Shown: in pieces, positions 51,835 through 60,404 of the stretch
Layout of the letters: each line of letters starts with the position of its first letter
Numbering within the stretch: the first letter of the stretch is position 1
Assembly: GCA_025517465.1 (NCBI GenBank)
Contig: JAOPKE010000002.1
Coordinates: forward strand, 186,001-250,000
DNA: 64,000 nucleotides
Source: Halobacteria archaeon HArc-gm2
GTDB taxonomy: Archaea > Halobacteriota > Halobacteria > Halobacteriales > Haloarculaceae
Reading direction: 5' to 3'
Position numbers and translations under genes: made by a program
Notes under the pieces: model-generated
Databases searched by the model: none
What the model was told of the DNA's origin: nothing
What the model saw: the letters and a program-made list of their open reading frames with translations, nothing else

Positions 51835-53739
51835 CTACGACGGCACGACGGTGATGGTCTTGCCGCGGTCGATGGCCTGCTCCATCTCCTCGGCGATGGC
51901 GCTGCCCCGGGAGATCTGGATCTCGCCGCCGCGGGAGACCGTCGCGGTGAAGAGGTACTCGCCGTCGGCCTGGACCTCGACGGTGTCGCCCGAATGCCCG
52001 TCCATCGGGACGACGACGTGGCGGGAGGTGATCTCCGGGGTGACGATTTCGCCGGGCTGGCCGGTGGCTGCACCGCCGCCACCACCACCCGAGTTTCCGC
52101 CTGCGGAGGCGGGCTTCTCGGAGAGCGTGCGGACGTCGATGTCGATGCCGAGGCGGTTCTCGACGTCGGTGATGCGGCCGCCGCCCTTGCCGATGACCTG
52201 GGAGATGTCGTTCTCCTCGACCCAGACGACGGCGGTGTCGGGGCTCTTGAGGTCCACTTCGACGTGGCCGTGGGCGATGGAACGGATCTCCCGTTCGATC
52301 TCCTGTTTGGCGATGCGGTCGACGCCCGAATCTTTGCCGGGTCCGCTGTCGCCGTCGGCGTTCTCGCCGAGCGGAACGGTGACGACCTGGCGGTTGAACG
52401 TGTATATCTCGTAGGCGGGCTGGCCGGTCTCGAAGTCGCGGATGAGGATGACCGGGCGGGCGAGATCCTCCTCCATCAGGCCCTCGGGGACCTTGACCTC
52501 CGTCGTCACGTCGTAGACGGTGTGGACCTCGCCGGCCTCGATGTAGATGACCGTGTCGACGACCTGCGGGATGAGGCCGAGTTCGACGCGGCCGATGAGG
52601 CGCTGGAGCGCGTCGATGGCCCGGGTGGCGTGGACGACGCCGACCATCCCGACGCCGGCGAGGCGCATGTCGGAGAACACCTCGAAGTCGTCGGTCTTCC
52701 GGACCTCGTCGTAGATGGTGTAGTCGGGCCGGACCATCAGCAGGGAGTCGGCGGTCTTGGCCATCGAGCCGCCCAGCGCGGTGTACTGGGTAATCTCCGG
52801 GCCGACCTGGAGGTCCCGTGGCTTCTCCATCGTCTTGACGGCGTAGTCGGCCTCGGTGAGGAACTCGGCGACGGCCTGGGCGAACGTGGACTTCCCGGCG
52901 CCGGGTGCCCCGGAGATGAGGACGCCGCGCTGGTGGTCGGTGAGCCGCTCGCGCAGTTCCTCGGCGTGTTCGTAGTCGTCCATGTCCGTCTTGACGATCG
53001 GACGGACGGCGGTGATCTCCGTCGCGTCGGAGAACGGCGGCCGGGCGACGGCGATACGGAAGTCGCGGAACTGGACGATGGTCATCCCCGGTTCGTCGAG
53101 TTCGACGAATCCCTCGGGGCTGGCGCGAGCGCCGTCCTCGATGTCGGCGACGTACTCCTTGATCTCCGCCTCCGTGACGACGTCGTCGCGGATGGTCTGG
53201 TAGTGCATGTCGCCGATGGAGCCGCGCTTGGCCATCGGTTTGGCGCCGACTTTGAGGTGGAGACTCATCGTCCCCTCGTCGAAGAAGTTCTCTATCTGCA
53301 GGCGCTCGACGTCGCGACCGCGGGGTTCGACGTACTCGACGGTGATGCCCTTCGAGCGAGCGACCTGTGCTTGCACGTCGTCACTCGTGAACAGCGTCGC
53401 GTCCTCCTCCTGTGCGACGTCGCGGATGAGCGCGTCTATCTCGCCTTCGCCGGCGTCGCGCTTCTCCAGCGCGTCCGGTCGGCGACCGACGTACTCGACG
53501 TCTATCTCGCCGTCGTCGTCCAGGTCGACCAGCCGCTGGAGCTCTTCGAGCCCCTCCCAGCCGGTCTCGCGGCCGTCGTTGGCCTGCGATTCGAGTTCGC
53601 CGACGACCGCCTCCGGGATGATGACGGTCGCGCCGGCGAAGCCCTTACCGCTCGCCGTCGACTCCGCGTCCGCGTCGGCGTCGATCTGCTCGGACACGCG
53701 GCCGTCGATGACCACGCTCGTGTCCGGAACGATGTTCAT
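51835..53739 (-). CDS. PIN-domain/AAA-type ATPase with KH domain (PINc/VapC family ATPase)
   Basis: 634 residues. Residues 1-~150 are a PIN nuclease-type domain (MNIVPDTSVVIDGRVSEQID, IIPEAVVGELESQA, IDALIRDVAQEEDATLFTSD) with the acidic residues in place. At ~270-460 is a type II/IV secretion-like ATPase (Walker A GAPGAGKSTFAQ at 277-288; VRPDYTIYDEVRKTDDFEVF). At ~505-540 a KH-like fold (WVEENDISQVIGKGGGRITD). A Gly-rich linker (GGNSGGGGGGAATGQPGE) leads to a final beta domain. Haloarchaeal members probably handle RNA, but biochemical function is unknown to me. Start ATG 53739. Confidence 0.92.
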   Translation of the reverse strand: MNIVPDTSVVIDGRVSEQIDADADAESTASGKGFAGATVIIPEAVVGELESQANDGRETGWEGLEELQRLVDLDDDGEIDVEYVGRRPDALEKRDAGEGEIDALIRDVAQEEDATLFTSDDVQAQVARSKGITVEYVEPRGRDVERLQIENFFDEGTMSLHLKVGAKPMAKRGSIGDMHYQTIRDDVVTEAEIKEYVADIEDGARASPEGFVELDEPGMTIVQFRDFRIAVARPPFSDATEITAVRPIVKTDMDDYEHAEELRERLTDHQRGVLISGAPGAGKSTFAQAVAEFLTEADYAVKTMEKPRDLQVGPEITQYTALGGSMAKTADSLLMVRPDYTIYDEVRKTDDFEVFSDMRLAGVGMVGVVHATRAIDALQRLIGRVELGLIPQVVDTVIYIEAGEVHTVYDVTTEVKVPEGLMEEDLARPVILIRDFETGQPAYEIYTFNRQVVTVPLGENADGDSGPGKDSGVDRIAKQEIEREIRSIAHGHVEVDLKSPDTAVVWVEENDISQVIGKGGGRITDVENRLGIDIDVRTLSEKPASAGGNSGGGGGGAATGQPGEIVTPEITSRHVVVPMDGHSGDTVEVQADGEYLFTATVSRGGEIQISRGSAIAEEMEQAIDRGKTITVVPS

Positions 53740-53862
53740 ACCTTAATGCAGCGGTCGTGCGGTGATAAGCGCCCGGATACCGGACGGCCTTCGCGGTGCC
53801 CAGGGACCCCGCGAGCCCGCAATCCAGCCGCTCGGTCGGCCGACGGTTTTCCCTCGCCTCCC

Positions 53863-54870
53863 TCAGACCGTTTCGAGGTCGATGTCGACGGCGTACCAGT
53901 CCAGCACGAGGACGATGACGGCGCCGACGACGGCGGCGCCGCCGAAGAGCAGTATCGTCTCCTGGCTCCAGGTGTACCCTTTCTGTCCGATCTGGAAGAC
54001 CGGTGCGCGGAGCGCGCCGACGACGAGGGCGACGAGGAAGGCCAGCGTCGCCCCGTGGTTGGCGTCGAGCGCGCGCCTGATGATCCGGGCGATCGTCAGG
54101 ACGCCGATCAGCCCGCCGACGATGAAGGCCACGACGACGCTGCCGGACCCGACGACGTCGGCCGGGGAGCCGCCACTCACGATCCCGGTGAGCGCACCGA
54201 GAAACGCGTGCAACTGCGCCGAGAGGTACGCGTGCAGTCCCAGGATGACGAGCATCAACGACCCCGAGATGCCGGGGAGGATCATCGCGCTGACCGAGAA
54301 CGCGCCGGCGACGAACACCAGCAGGAGGCTGCTATCGCCGCCGCCCGAGTTGATCCCCGACGCCAGAAACGCCACCGCGAACCCCGCGACGGCGGCGGCT
54401 ATCTCGTCGGTTCCCTCGATATCGATGGCGCGGAGCAGGATGACTGCGGAGGCGGCGATGAGGCCGAAGAAGAAACCCAGCAGTTCCCGCGGGTGGTACT
54501 CGTTCGCCCACTCGACCACGCCGGTGACGGCGATGACTGCGGTGAAGATGCCGCCGAGCAGGGCGATGAGGAACCAACCGTCGACGTCCTCCCACACGTC
54601 GAGCGCCCGGGGAATCGAGACCCCGCCGCGAATCGGGAGCAAGGCGGTGACGCCCCGGACGAACCGCCCGGGCGTCACCGCGGTAACGGCCGAAATCAGC
54701 CGTTCGTAGATGCCCGCGATGAGCGCGATGGTCCCGCCGGAGACGCCCGGGACGGCGTCGGCGGTGCCCATGAACAGGCCGATGACGTACACGCGCAACC
54801 ATTCTCGGAGGGGCGGGACGGAGCCACGCACAGTGTAGTCCTCTGTGGCGTGGTCGGAGGGGGTACTCAT
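53863..54870 (-). CDS. DUF368 membrane transporter (PopT-like polyprenyl-phosphate transporter)
   Basis: 335 residues with about nine membrane segments. The family motif VYVIGLFMGTADAVPGVSGG is at ~27-46 and repeats in reverse logic in SVSAMILPGISGSLMLVILG, the two re-entrant halves. DUF368 proteins in bacteria were shown to return undecaprenyl phosphate across the membrane (PopT); in archaea the cargo would be dolichyl-type phosphate for glycoprotein synthesis (inference). Start GTG or ATG near 54870 begins MSTPSDH. Confidence 0.9.
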   Translation of the reverse strand: MSTPSDHATEDYTVRGSVPPLREWLRVYVIGLFMGTADAVPGVSGGTIALIAGIYERLISAVTAVTPGRFVRGVTALLPIRGGVSIPRALDVWEDVDGWFLIALLGGIFTAVIAVTGVVEWANEYHPRELLGFFFGLIAASAVILLRAIDIEGTDEIAAAVAGFAVAFLASGINSGGGDSSLLLVFVAGAFSVSAMILPGISGSLMLVILGLHAYLSAQLHAFLGALTGIVSGGSPADVVGSGSVVVAFIVGGLIGVLTIARIIRRALDANHGATLAFLVALVVGALRAPVFQIGQKGYTWSQETILLFGGAAVVGAVIVLVLDWYAVDIDLETV

Positions 54871-55004
54871 TGCGTTACCGTTCGCCTATCGTCGGGAAGT
54901 TCTTTGTGGAAGGGGGTGGCGAGCGACAGTCGTCGTCGGTGCTCGCCGCGCGGTCGGTCCCCGAGCGAGCCACGTTTTTTGCCGACAGGCGCTGACGATG
55001 GAAC

Positions 55005-56147
55005 ATGAACGTCGCAGACCTCACGCGGGAGCTCGTCTCGATTCCGAGTCACGAGGACGAGACGGCCGCGGGGGACTTCGTCGAGGAGTGGCTCCGCGAC
55101 CACACCGAGGCCGCAGTCGAACGGGACGAGCACGGTAACGTCTTCGCGCGCGTGGGCGAAGGCGAGACGACGCTCGCGCTCGCGGGCCACCACGACGTGG
55201 TCCCACCGGACGACTCACAGGTCGACGGGCGTGGTGAGTACGTGGTCGAACGGCGGGAGGGGAGAGCGCCCGAGCGAAGTGAGGGCGCGGACAGCGCGAA
55301 CGGGAGCGAAGCGACACGTGAGCGCCGCCTCTACGGTCGGGGCACGGCCGACATGAAGGGCTGCGTCGCGGCGGCGATGTGCGCACTGCGGGACGTGGAC
55401 CCAGCCGTCCTCAACTGCGAACTCGTCTTCGTCTCCTTCGTCGCAGAGGAGTCAGGCTGTCTGGGTTCGGCGGCCGCCGTCGAGGACGGGTTCGCGCCGG
55501 ATTACGCCGTCGTCGGCGAGGGGTCGACGGGCTACTCCGCCGAAGGAGTCACCGACGTCGCCGTCGCGCACAAGGGCCGTCGCGGAAGCACCGTCACCGC
55601 CCGCGGCACCGCCGCCCACGCAAGCGAACCCGAATCGGGCGAGAACGCCATCTACCGCGCCAGCGACGCCGTCGGCGTGGTCCGGGACCTGGACTTTCCG
55701 TCGACGGACGTCATGGGCCACGAGGTGGCCGGGAGCGTGGCCGTCACGGAGATCGAGGGCGGGTCGGCCTGGAACGTCATCCCCGAGCGCTGTGAGGTGA
55801 CCGTCGACGAGCGGACGGTCCCCGGCGAGCGCGCCCCCATCGAGCGCGTCGAGGAGATTCCAGGCGTCGAGTGGACCGTCGACCAGGACCTTCCGCCGAT
55901 GGCCTGTGAGGACGCAGCGTTCGCCGACCTGGTGCTGGACGTCGCCAGCGAGTCGCAAGATGGGGCGCCAGAACACGTCGTCAAACCCCACGCTACCGAC
56001 GCCGGGAACCTCGCCCGAGCAGGGACTCAGTGCGTCGTCGTCGGCGCGGCGGAACCGGGAGAGGCCCACACCGCCGAGGAGAGCGTCTCGGTCGACGTGC
56101 TGGAGCGCTGCTACCGGATCTACCGCGGCGTCGCGGAAGGGCTGTAA
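55005..56147 (+). CDS. M20-family metallopeptidase (ArgE/DapE-like)
   Basis: 380 residues. Metal-binding HHDVVPPDD (first His/Asp), GRGTADMKGCVAAAMCAL (bridging Asp), VSFVAEESGCLGS (Glu pair), YAVVGEGSTGYSA and GEAHTAEESVSVD (final His). A dimerisation domain at ~195-300 contains HKGRRGSTVTARGTAAHASE. Between the first two motifs is a ~24-residue insert (~83-106, GRAPERSEGADSANGSEATR) that looks like translated intergenic-type repeat DNA. Otherwise length is normal. The substrate (acetylated amino acid or dipeptide) is not assigned. Confidence 0.9.
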   Translation: MNVADLTRELVSIPSHEDETAAGDFVEEWLRDHTEAAVERDEHGNVFARVGEGETTLALAGHHDVVPPDDSQVDGRGEYVVERREGRAPERSEGADSANGSEATRERRLYGRGTADMKGCVAAAMCALRDVDPAVLNCELVFVSFVAEESGCLGSAAAVEDGFAPDYAVVGEGSTGYSAEGVTDVAVAHKGRRGSTVTARGTAAHASEPESGENAIYRASDAVGVVRDLDFPSTDVMGHEVAGSVAVTEIEGGSAWNVIPERCEVTVDERTVPGERAPIERVEEIPGVEWTVDQDLPPMACEDAAFADLVLDVASESQDGAPEHVVKPHATDAGNLARAGTQCVVVGAAEPGEAHTAEESVSVDVLERCYRIYRGVAEGL

Positions 56148-56150
56148 CGC

Positions 56151-56534
56151 TCAGCAGACGATGACAGACCTCTCCAGCCCCCCGCTGGTGACTTCGATGG
56201 TCGAATGAGCGCAGCCGGTCGCGCCCCAGGGGAATCGGAGCGTTCGGTTCCCCTGTTCGGCCATCAGTCGGTACTTCCCGTGGGGGGCCAGATCCTCGAT
56301 CTCGGTCTGTTCCCCGGGATTGACGCTCGCGTTCGCCGTCGCGACGGTCGCGCCATCCTCCCGAACGGTGACGGCCACGGCGACCCGTTCAGAAAGTTCG
56401 TTCTCGATGGTGAGGTCGTTGGCGGAGTCGGTGGACCGGAACTGGATCCAGAGGTCGTCGGCCGTTGCGGCGACGAGACCACCGCCCGCCACGAGCACCA
56501 CCACAATCACTAAACCCCACGTCGCCCGATGCAT
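56151..56534 (-). CDS. Membrane-anchored hypothetical protein
   Basis: 127 residues. One N-terminal TM helix (TWGLVIVVVLVAGGGLVAAT) and an exported beta-rich domain (ENELSERVAVAVTVREDGAT, NPGEQTEIEDLAPHGKYRLM) ending CAHSTIEVTSGGLERSVIVC with two Cys. Start ATG 56534 places the TM at the N-terminus; upstream ATGs (up to 56600) add residues but are less likely. Convergent with M20. Family unknown to me. Confidence 0.6.
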   Translation of the reverse strand: MHRATWGLVIVVVLVAGGGLVAATADDLWIQFRSTDSANDLTIENELSERVAVAVTVREDGATVATANASVNPGEQTEIEDLAPHGKYRLMAEQGNRTLRFPWGATGCAHSTIEVTSGGLERSVIVC

Positions 56535-56626
56535 GTTCCGGAGGTCGATGAAATTACACATGTTTGTTTGCATTTCCGTCGCGCTAGACGTCACGCTCAT
56601 TTGGCCTCCGCTCCTCTGATCGACCG

Positions 56627-57223
56627 ATGGCTGGTCTCCGCGCGCTCACGGTCCGTACGCTCGCGATGCGGACCCTCACTGCGGCGGGGGCCACCGTCGG
56701 CCTCCTCCAGACGTACGGGCTCCCCTTCGCGTGGAACGTCGGCCCCGCCGGCCGGCGGTGGGAACCCGTCCGTCGCACCGCTTCGCGGGCGCTCGGCACC
56801 GCGCTCGACTACCGTGCCGGCCCGCGCCCCATCACGGAGGGGGAGTACGCCGGCACCTATCCGGGCGACCGCGGCGAATTCGAGGAACTGCTCTGGCGGG
56901 AGGAGTTCGTCCGCAATCCGTTCTCGCGGCTGAAGGTCCGCGAGGACGGCCCGGAGGTCGGTTCCTGGGTGACTCGCGACTCGCCGCTTGCGGACAGACA
57001 GCTCCACCTCATGCTGTTCCCGGGCGAGGATGGCGTCGACGTCTACGCCCACGAGGAGATATCGAGCGTCAACCCGCTGCTCGGCCCGGCGCACTTCGAC
57101 GGGGCGGACCAGCGGGTCGCGCTGGGCGTCGAGATGGCCCGGGAGCGCTTCCCGATCGAACCCCGCCGACCGTGGATCGAACCCCCGGAGGGCGCCTGGG
57201 ACGAGAGCCCCGACGTCGCGTGA
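56627..57223 (+). CDS. Haloarchaeal hypothetical protein
   Basis: 198 residues. Basic-hydrophobic N-terminus (RTLTAAGATVGLLQTYGLPF), perhaps a weak TM or amphipathic segment, then an acidic soluble part (EGEYAGTYPGDRGEFEELLW, DGVDVYAHEEISSVNPLLGP, HFDGADQRVALGVEMARERF). No known domain recognised. It looks a real gene on composition and start. Confidence 0.6.
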   Translation: MAGLRALTVRTLAMRTLTAAGATVGLLQTYGLPFAWNVGPAGRRWEPVRRTASRALGTALDYRAGPRPITEGEYAGTYPGDRGEFEELLWREEFVRNPFSRLKVREDGPEVGSWVTRDSPLADRQLHLMLFPGEDGVDVYAHEEISSVNPLLGPAHFDGADQRVALGVEMARERFPIEPRRPWIEPPEGAWDESPDVA

Positions 57224-57390
57224 GTCGACATTCGGTGGACCCCACTCGTCCCCGACGACGGCCGCACCTGCCTCGACGGCGGGCCAGGGTCGACCAGCGC
57301 CGAGTTCGCGGCGCGGTCTACGGCGGGTGGTGTCGGCTGATAGATACGTAGCGGGCCGGACGAAGGTGGTTTCGGACGGCAGAGATACAG

Positions 57391-57399
57391 GTTTATTAG
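57391..57399 (+). promoter_or_regulatory. Putative TATA box for the membrane protein at 57425
   Basis: GTTTATTAG 26-34 bases before ATG 57425, leaderless spacing. Confidence 0.5.
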
Positions 57400-57424
57400 C
57401 CACCGATCCGAGTCGCCCGTATCG

Positions 57425-57895
57425 ATGGGGGCACCACAACCGATCACGGTCGTCGGGTTCCTCGGGGGGATCCTGGGAACGATCGTGATGACGGCGTTGA
57501 TGCACACACTGGCAGACACCGAACCGCTCGGCGCGAAGTTCCTGGGTACGGTCACGGGGAGACGGCCCCGGTACCTCGTCAGGTCCGGGCTGGTGATCCA
57601 GATCCTCTATGGCGGTCTCGCCGGGGCGCTCGTCCCGTGGATCGTGGTCGGCCTCGCTGGGCTTCCGGGCGAGGTCGTGACCACCCTCCCGAGCGCCCTC
57701 GCCGTCGGACTCGCGGTCGGCGTCGCGCTGTTCGCCGTCATGGCCCTCCTCGTCCGGACCGACGTGACGCCGCTCGCACTCGTCGGGACCGGCGACTGGG
57801 CCGTGTTCGCGGGCCTCCACGTGGCCTACGGCGTCGTGTTCGCAGTCGTCCTCGGCCTCAGCCGGACCGTCTGGTATCCGCTGGCCGGCGTCTGA
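57425..57895 (+). CDS. Four-helix membrane protein, hypothetical
   Basis: 156 residues with four hydrophobic helices (TVVGFLGGILGTIVMTALMH, LVIQILYGGLAGALVPWIVV, LPSALAVGLAVGVALFAVMA, AVFAGLHVAYGVVFAVVLGL) and few charges inside. No transporter motif recognised. Stands alone with its own TATA-like element. The MITE-like palindrome follows its stop. Confidence 0.65.
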   Translation: MGAPQPITVVGFLGGILGTIVMTALMHTLADTEPLGAKFLGTVTGRRPRYLVRSGLVIQILYGGLAGALVPWIVVGLAGLPGEVVTTLPSALAVGLAVGVALFAVMALLVRTDVTPLALVGTGDWAVFAGLHVAYGVVFAVVLGLSRTVWYPLAGV

Positions 57896-57972
57896 CTCCG
57901 GGCCGAGCCGCAGGTGGGGCTCTGAAACGAGAGCCCCGACGCCGAGTGAGTCGGGACGCCGCGGGCGTCCTC

Positions 57973-58054
57973 ATAGTGGTCGTTGTAACTTTTTACCGGC
58001 GTTCGCCGGTACCGTCCACGTCGAACGCCGGTACGGGCTTACAACGACCACTAT
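57973..58054. repeat. 82-bp nested palindrome
   Basis: The ends ATAGTGGTCGTTGTAA (57973-57988) and TTACAACGACCACTAT (58039-58054) are perfect complements over 16 bases. Inside, TACCGGCGTTCG and CGAACGCCGGTA form a second perfect 12-bp pair. The right end touches the stop codon of ridA. Confidence 0.9.
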
Positions 58055-58443
58055 CAGTCCTCGACGACCGCCGCGGCCTCTATCTCGACGAGCATGTCCG
58101 GGTCCACCAGCGCCGCGACCTCGTACATGCTCGTCGCCGGCCGGATATCGCCGAAGGCCTCGCCGTGGGCGCGACCGATTTCGTCGTAATCATCGACGTC
58201 GGTGACGAACATGCGCGTTCGGACCACGTCTTCGAGCGAGGCGCCGGCCTCCTCCAGCGCGCTCTCGATATTGTCGATGGCCTGGCTGGCCTGGGCGTAC
58301 GGGTCACCGACGCCGACGATTTCTCCTTCGTCGTCCGTCGCCGTCGTACCGGACACCTCGACGCGGTCGCCGACGCGGACGGCCCGCGAGTAGCCCACTT
58401 CCCCTTCCCACACCGTATCGCTGGAGACTGTCTGTCGGGTCAC
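58054..58443 (-). CDS. ridA: RidA/YjgF family enamine deaminase
   Basis: 129 residues starting from a GTG ([20 protein letters not shown]). YjgF features: [40 protein letters not shown], and the C-terminal [20 protein letters not shown]; Arg in [20 protein letters not shown] is the substrate-binding arginine, and [12 protein letters not shown] the conserved strand. Detoxifies reactive enamine/imine intermediates. An upstream in-frame ATG at 58632 would overlap a repeat element and is rejected. Confidence 0.88.
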   Translation of the reverse strand: MTRQTVSSDTVWEGEVGYSRAVRVGDRVEVSGTTATDDEGEIVGVGDPYAQASQAIDNIESALEEAGASLEDVVRTRMFVTDVDDYDEIGRAHGEAFGDIRPATSMYEVAALVDPDMLVEIEAAAVVED

Positions 58444-58544
58444 GTGCGAGGGTGTGCCTGGTTGGATTATGAAGATGGCGTGGTCGGTACAGTGTGTGTA
58501 GTGAGCGATTTGGTGCGTGAGCATTTGCGGCGTGATAGTGGGCA

Positions 58545-58692
58545 ACAACACCTCGAAAGCCCTCGGTGCGCTCGCCTCGTGCGACTCGCTGTCGTCCGAA
58601 AATCGGAGATTTTCCAGCAGCTCGAAAGCCAAGCGAGTCTTTCGGTGCCGGAGCGCGTCGAGGGATTTCTGGGTGTTGGCGGTCTCCGTTCT
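58545..58692. repeat. Degenerate, deleted member of the inverted-repeat family
   Basis: Left end GCAACAACACCTCGAAAGCC and right end TTTCTGGGTGTTGGCGGTC mirror each other, but the central TTTCAGTCC blocks are missing. It keeps CTCGCCTCGTGCGACTCG, as in the element at 20.1 kb. This is a deletion derivative of the long or short form; it lies upstream of ridA and of the M32 gene in a 389-base gap without other features. Confidence 0.65.
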
Positions 58693-58832
58693 TCCAGCGC
58701 TATCCCATCAAAACACCCGTTGAACTCACCCTCACAGGGACCAGAAACACTGATCAGAAGACCACCTCGCCAACCGCCACCAACGGACCATCGAGCGCGG
58801 CAGTTTTACCGCGCCCCGTCCAATCACGGGCC

Positions 58833-60350
58833 ATGACGACAGACGCCGAAGCAGAGGCGGAAGCCGACGCCGACGACACCTACGAGCGCTTCGAAAACCA
58901 CGTCCAGCGGTATCACTACGTCGGGGACGCCGGGGGCGTCATCCAGTGGGACCAGGAGGTGATGATGCCCGACGAGGGGACGCCCGCCCGCGCCAAGCAG
59001 CTCTCGACGCTGTCGACGGTGAGTCACGAGATGCTCACGGACGACGACCTGGCGGGGTGGCTCGACGAACTCGACGGACAGGATCTGGACGAAGGGCAGC
59101 AGGCCAACGTCCGGGAGACTCGCCGGGAACACGAGCGGGCGGTGAAGGTCCCCTCGGACCTCGTCGAGCGCATCTCCGAGACCACCTCGAACGCGCTGCC
59201 CGTCTGGAAGGAGGCCAAGGCAGAGGACGACTTCGACGCCTACGCCGACACCCTGGAAGAGATCATCCAGCTCAAGCGCGAGTACGCGGAGGCCATCGAC
59301 CCCGACCGGGACCCATACGAGGTGCTGTTCGAGGAGTACGAACCCTACCTCGGTCTGGACACCGCCGAACAGATCCTCGAACGCCTGCGCGACGAACTCG
59401 TGCCACTCATCGACGACATCGACGACAGCGACGTCGAACTCGCCGACCCGTTCTCGGGGACGTACGACGAGGCCGACCAGGAGGAACTCGTCCGGGCCGC
59501 TCTCGACACGCTGGGCTACGACTGGGACCGCGGCCGCCTCGACACCGCGCCCCACCCGTTCTCGACGGGGACGCAGTTCGACGCCCGCGTGACGACGCGG
59601 TTTCAGGCCGAGGACCCGCTCGACGCCGTCGGGTCGACGATTCACGAGTTCGGCCATGCGACGTACACCCAGGGCCTGCCCCGCGAGCACTACGGCACGC
59701 CGCTGGGCGACTCCCGGGACCTCTCCGTCCACGAGTCCCAGTCACGCCTCTGGGAGAACCACGTCGGCCGCTCACGGCCGTTCTGGGACCTGTTCGCCGA
59801 CACTGTCGACGACCACCTCGGCGTCGACGCCGCGCCCGGCGAGTTCTACGAGGCGGCCAACACCGTCCACCCGGACAACCTGATCCGGGTCGAGGCTGAC
59901 GAACTCACCTACCACATGCACATCGTCCTCCGCTTCGAGATAGAGCGCGACCTCATCCACGGCGACCTCGACGTGAGCGAGGTGCCTCAGGTGTGGAACG
60001 AGAAGATGGAGGAGTACCTCGGCGTTCGCCCGGACACCGACAGCGAGGGCTGCCTGCAGGACATCCACTGGACCCACGGCTCGTTCGGTTACTTCCCGAC
60101 GTACTCGCTGGGGTCGGTGCTCGCAGCACAGCTCTACGCAGCCGCGGAGGACGATCTGGGCAGTCTCGACGGCCAGATTCGCGAGGGGAACTTCGACCCC
60201 ATCCACGACTGGCTCACCGAGAACGTCCACGCCCACGGCAGCCGCTACACGACGGACGACCTGATCCGGGAGGCGACTGGCGAGGAGTTCACCGCCGACT
60301 ACTTCCTCGACTACGCCGACGCGAAGTACCGCGACCTCTACGACTGCTGA
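58833..60350 (+). CDS. Carboxypeptidase M32 (thermostable carboxypeptidase type)
   Basis: 505 residues. Zinc motif HEFGHA (H271, E272, H275), then the family's HESQSRLWEN (H300, E301) and DELTYHMHIVLRFEIERDLI. The N-terminal helical part (YERFENHVQRYHYVGDAGGV, WDQEVMMPDEGTPARAKQL) and WTHGSFGYFPTYSLGSVLAA are also M32 signatures. It releases C-terminal amino acids in the cytosol. An acidic N-tail (TTDAEAEAEADADD) is a halophilic addition. ATG 58833 chosen; upstream frame crosses a repeat. Confidence 0.93.
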   Translation: MTTDAEAEAEADADDTYERFENHVQRYHYVGDAGGVIQWDQEVMMPDEGTPARAKQLSTLSTVSHEMLTDDDLAGWLDELDGQDLDEGQQANVRETRREHERAVKVPSDLVERISETTSNALPVWKEAKAEDDFDAYADTLEEIIQLKREYAEAIDPDRDPYEVLFEEYEPYLGLDTAEQILERLRDELVPLIDDIDDSDVELADPFSGTYDEADQEELVRAALDTLGYDWDRGRLDTAPHPFSTGTQFDARVTTRFQAEDPLDAVGSTIHEFGHATYTQGLPREHYGTPLGDSRDLSVHESQSRLWENHVGRSRPFWDLFADTVDDHLGVDAAPGEFYEAANTVHPDNLIRVEADELTYHMHIVLRFEIERDLIHGDLDVSEVPQVWNEKMEEYLGVRPDTDSEGCLQDIHWTHGSFGYFPTYSLGSVLAAQLYAAAEDDLGSLDGQIREGNFDPIHDWLTENVHAHGSRYTTDDLIREATGEEFTADYFLDYADAKYRDLYDC

Positions 60351-60404
60351 GGTCGACGCGTGCCGGTCGGCCTGCCAGTCGGTGACCACGCCGCCTTCCT
60401 CTGG

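Noticed and set aside
51994-55008. Plus-strand frame of 1004 codons
   Set aside because: It is the mirror of the PIN-ATPase-KH gene and the DUF368 gene; its composition (Asp/Val/Gly-rich without domains) is typical of GC-rich shadows.
58444-58632. N-terminal extension of RidA to an ATG at 58632
   Set aside because: The extra 63 residues come from the degenerate repeat element and lack any similarity to RidA proteins; GTG 58443 gives the normal length.
7176-58692. The TTTCAGTCC/GACTGAAAG blocks as CRISPR repeats
   Set aside because: There is no regular array of direct repeats with unique spacers, and no cas gene nearby; the blocks occur as facing pairs inside dispersed elements.
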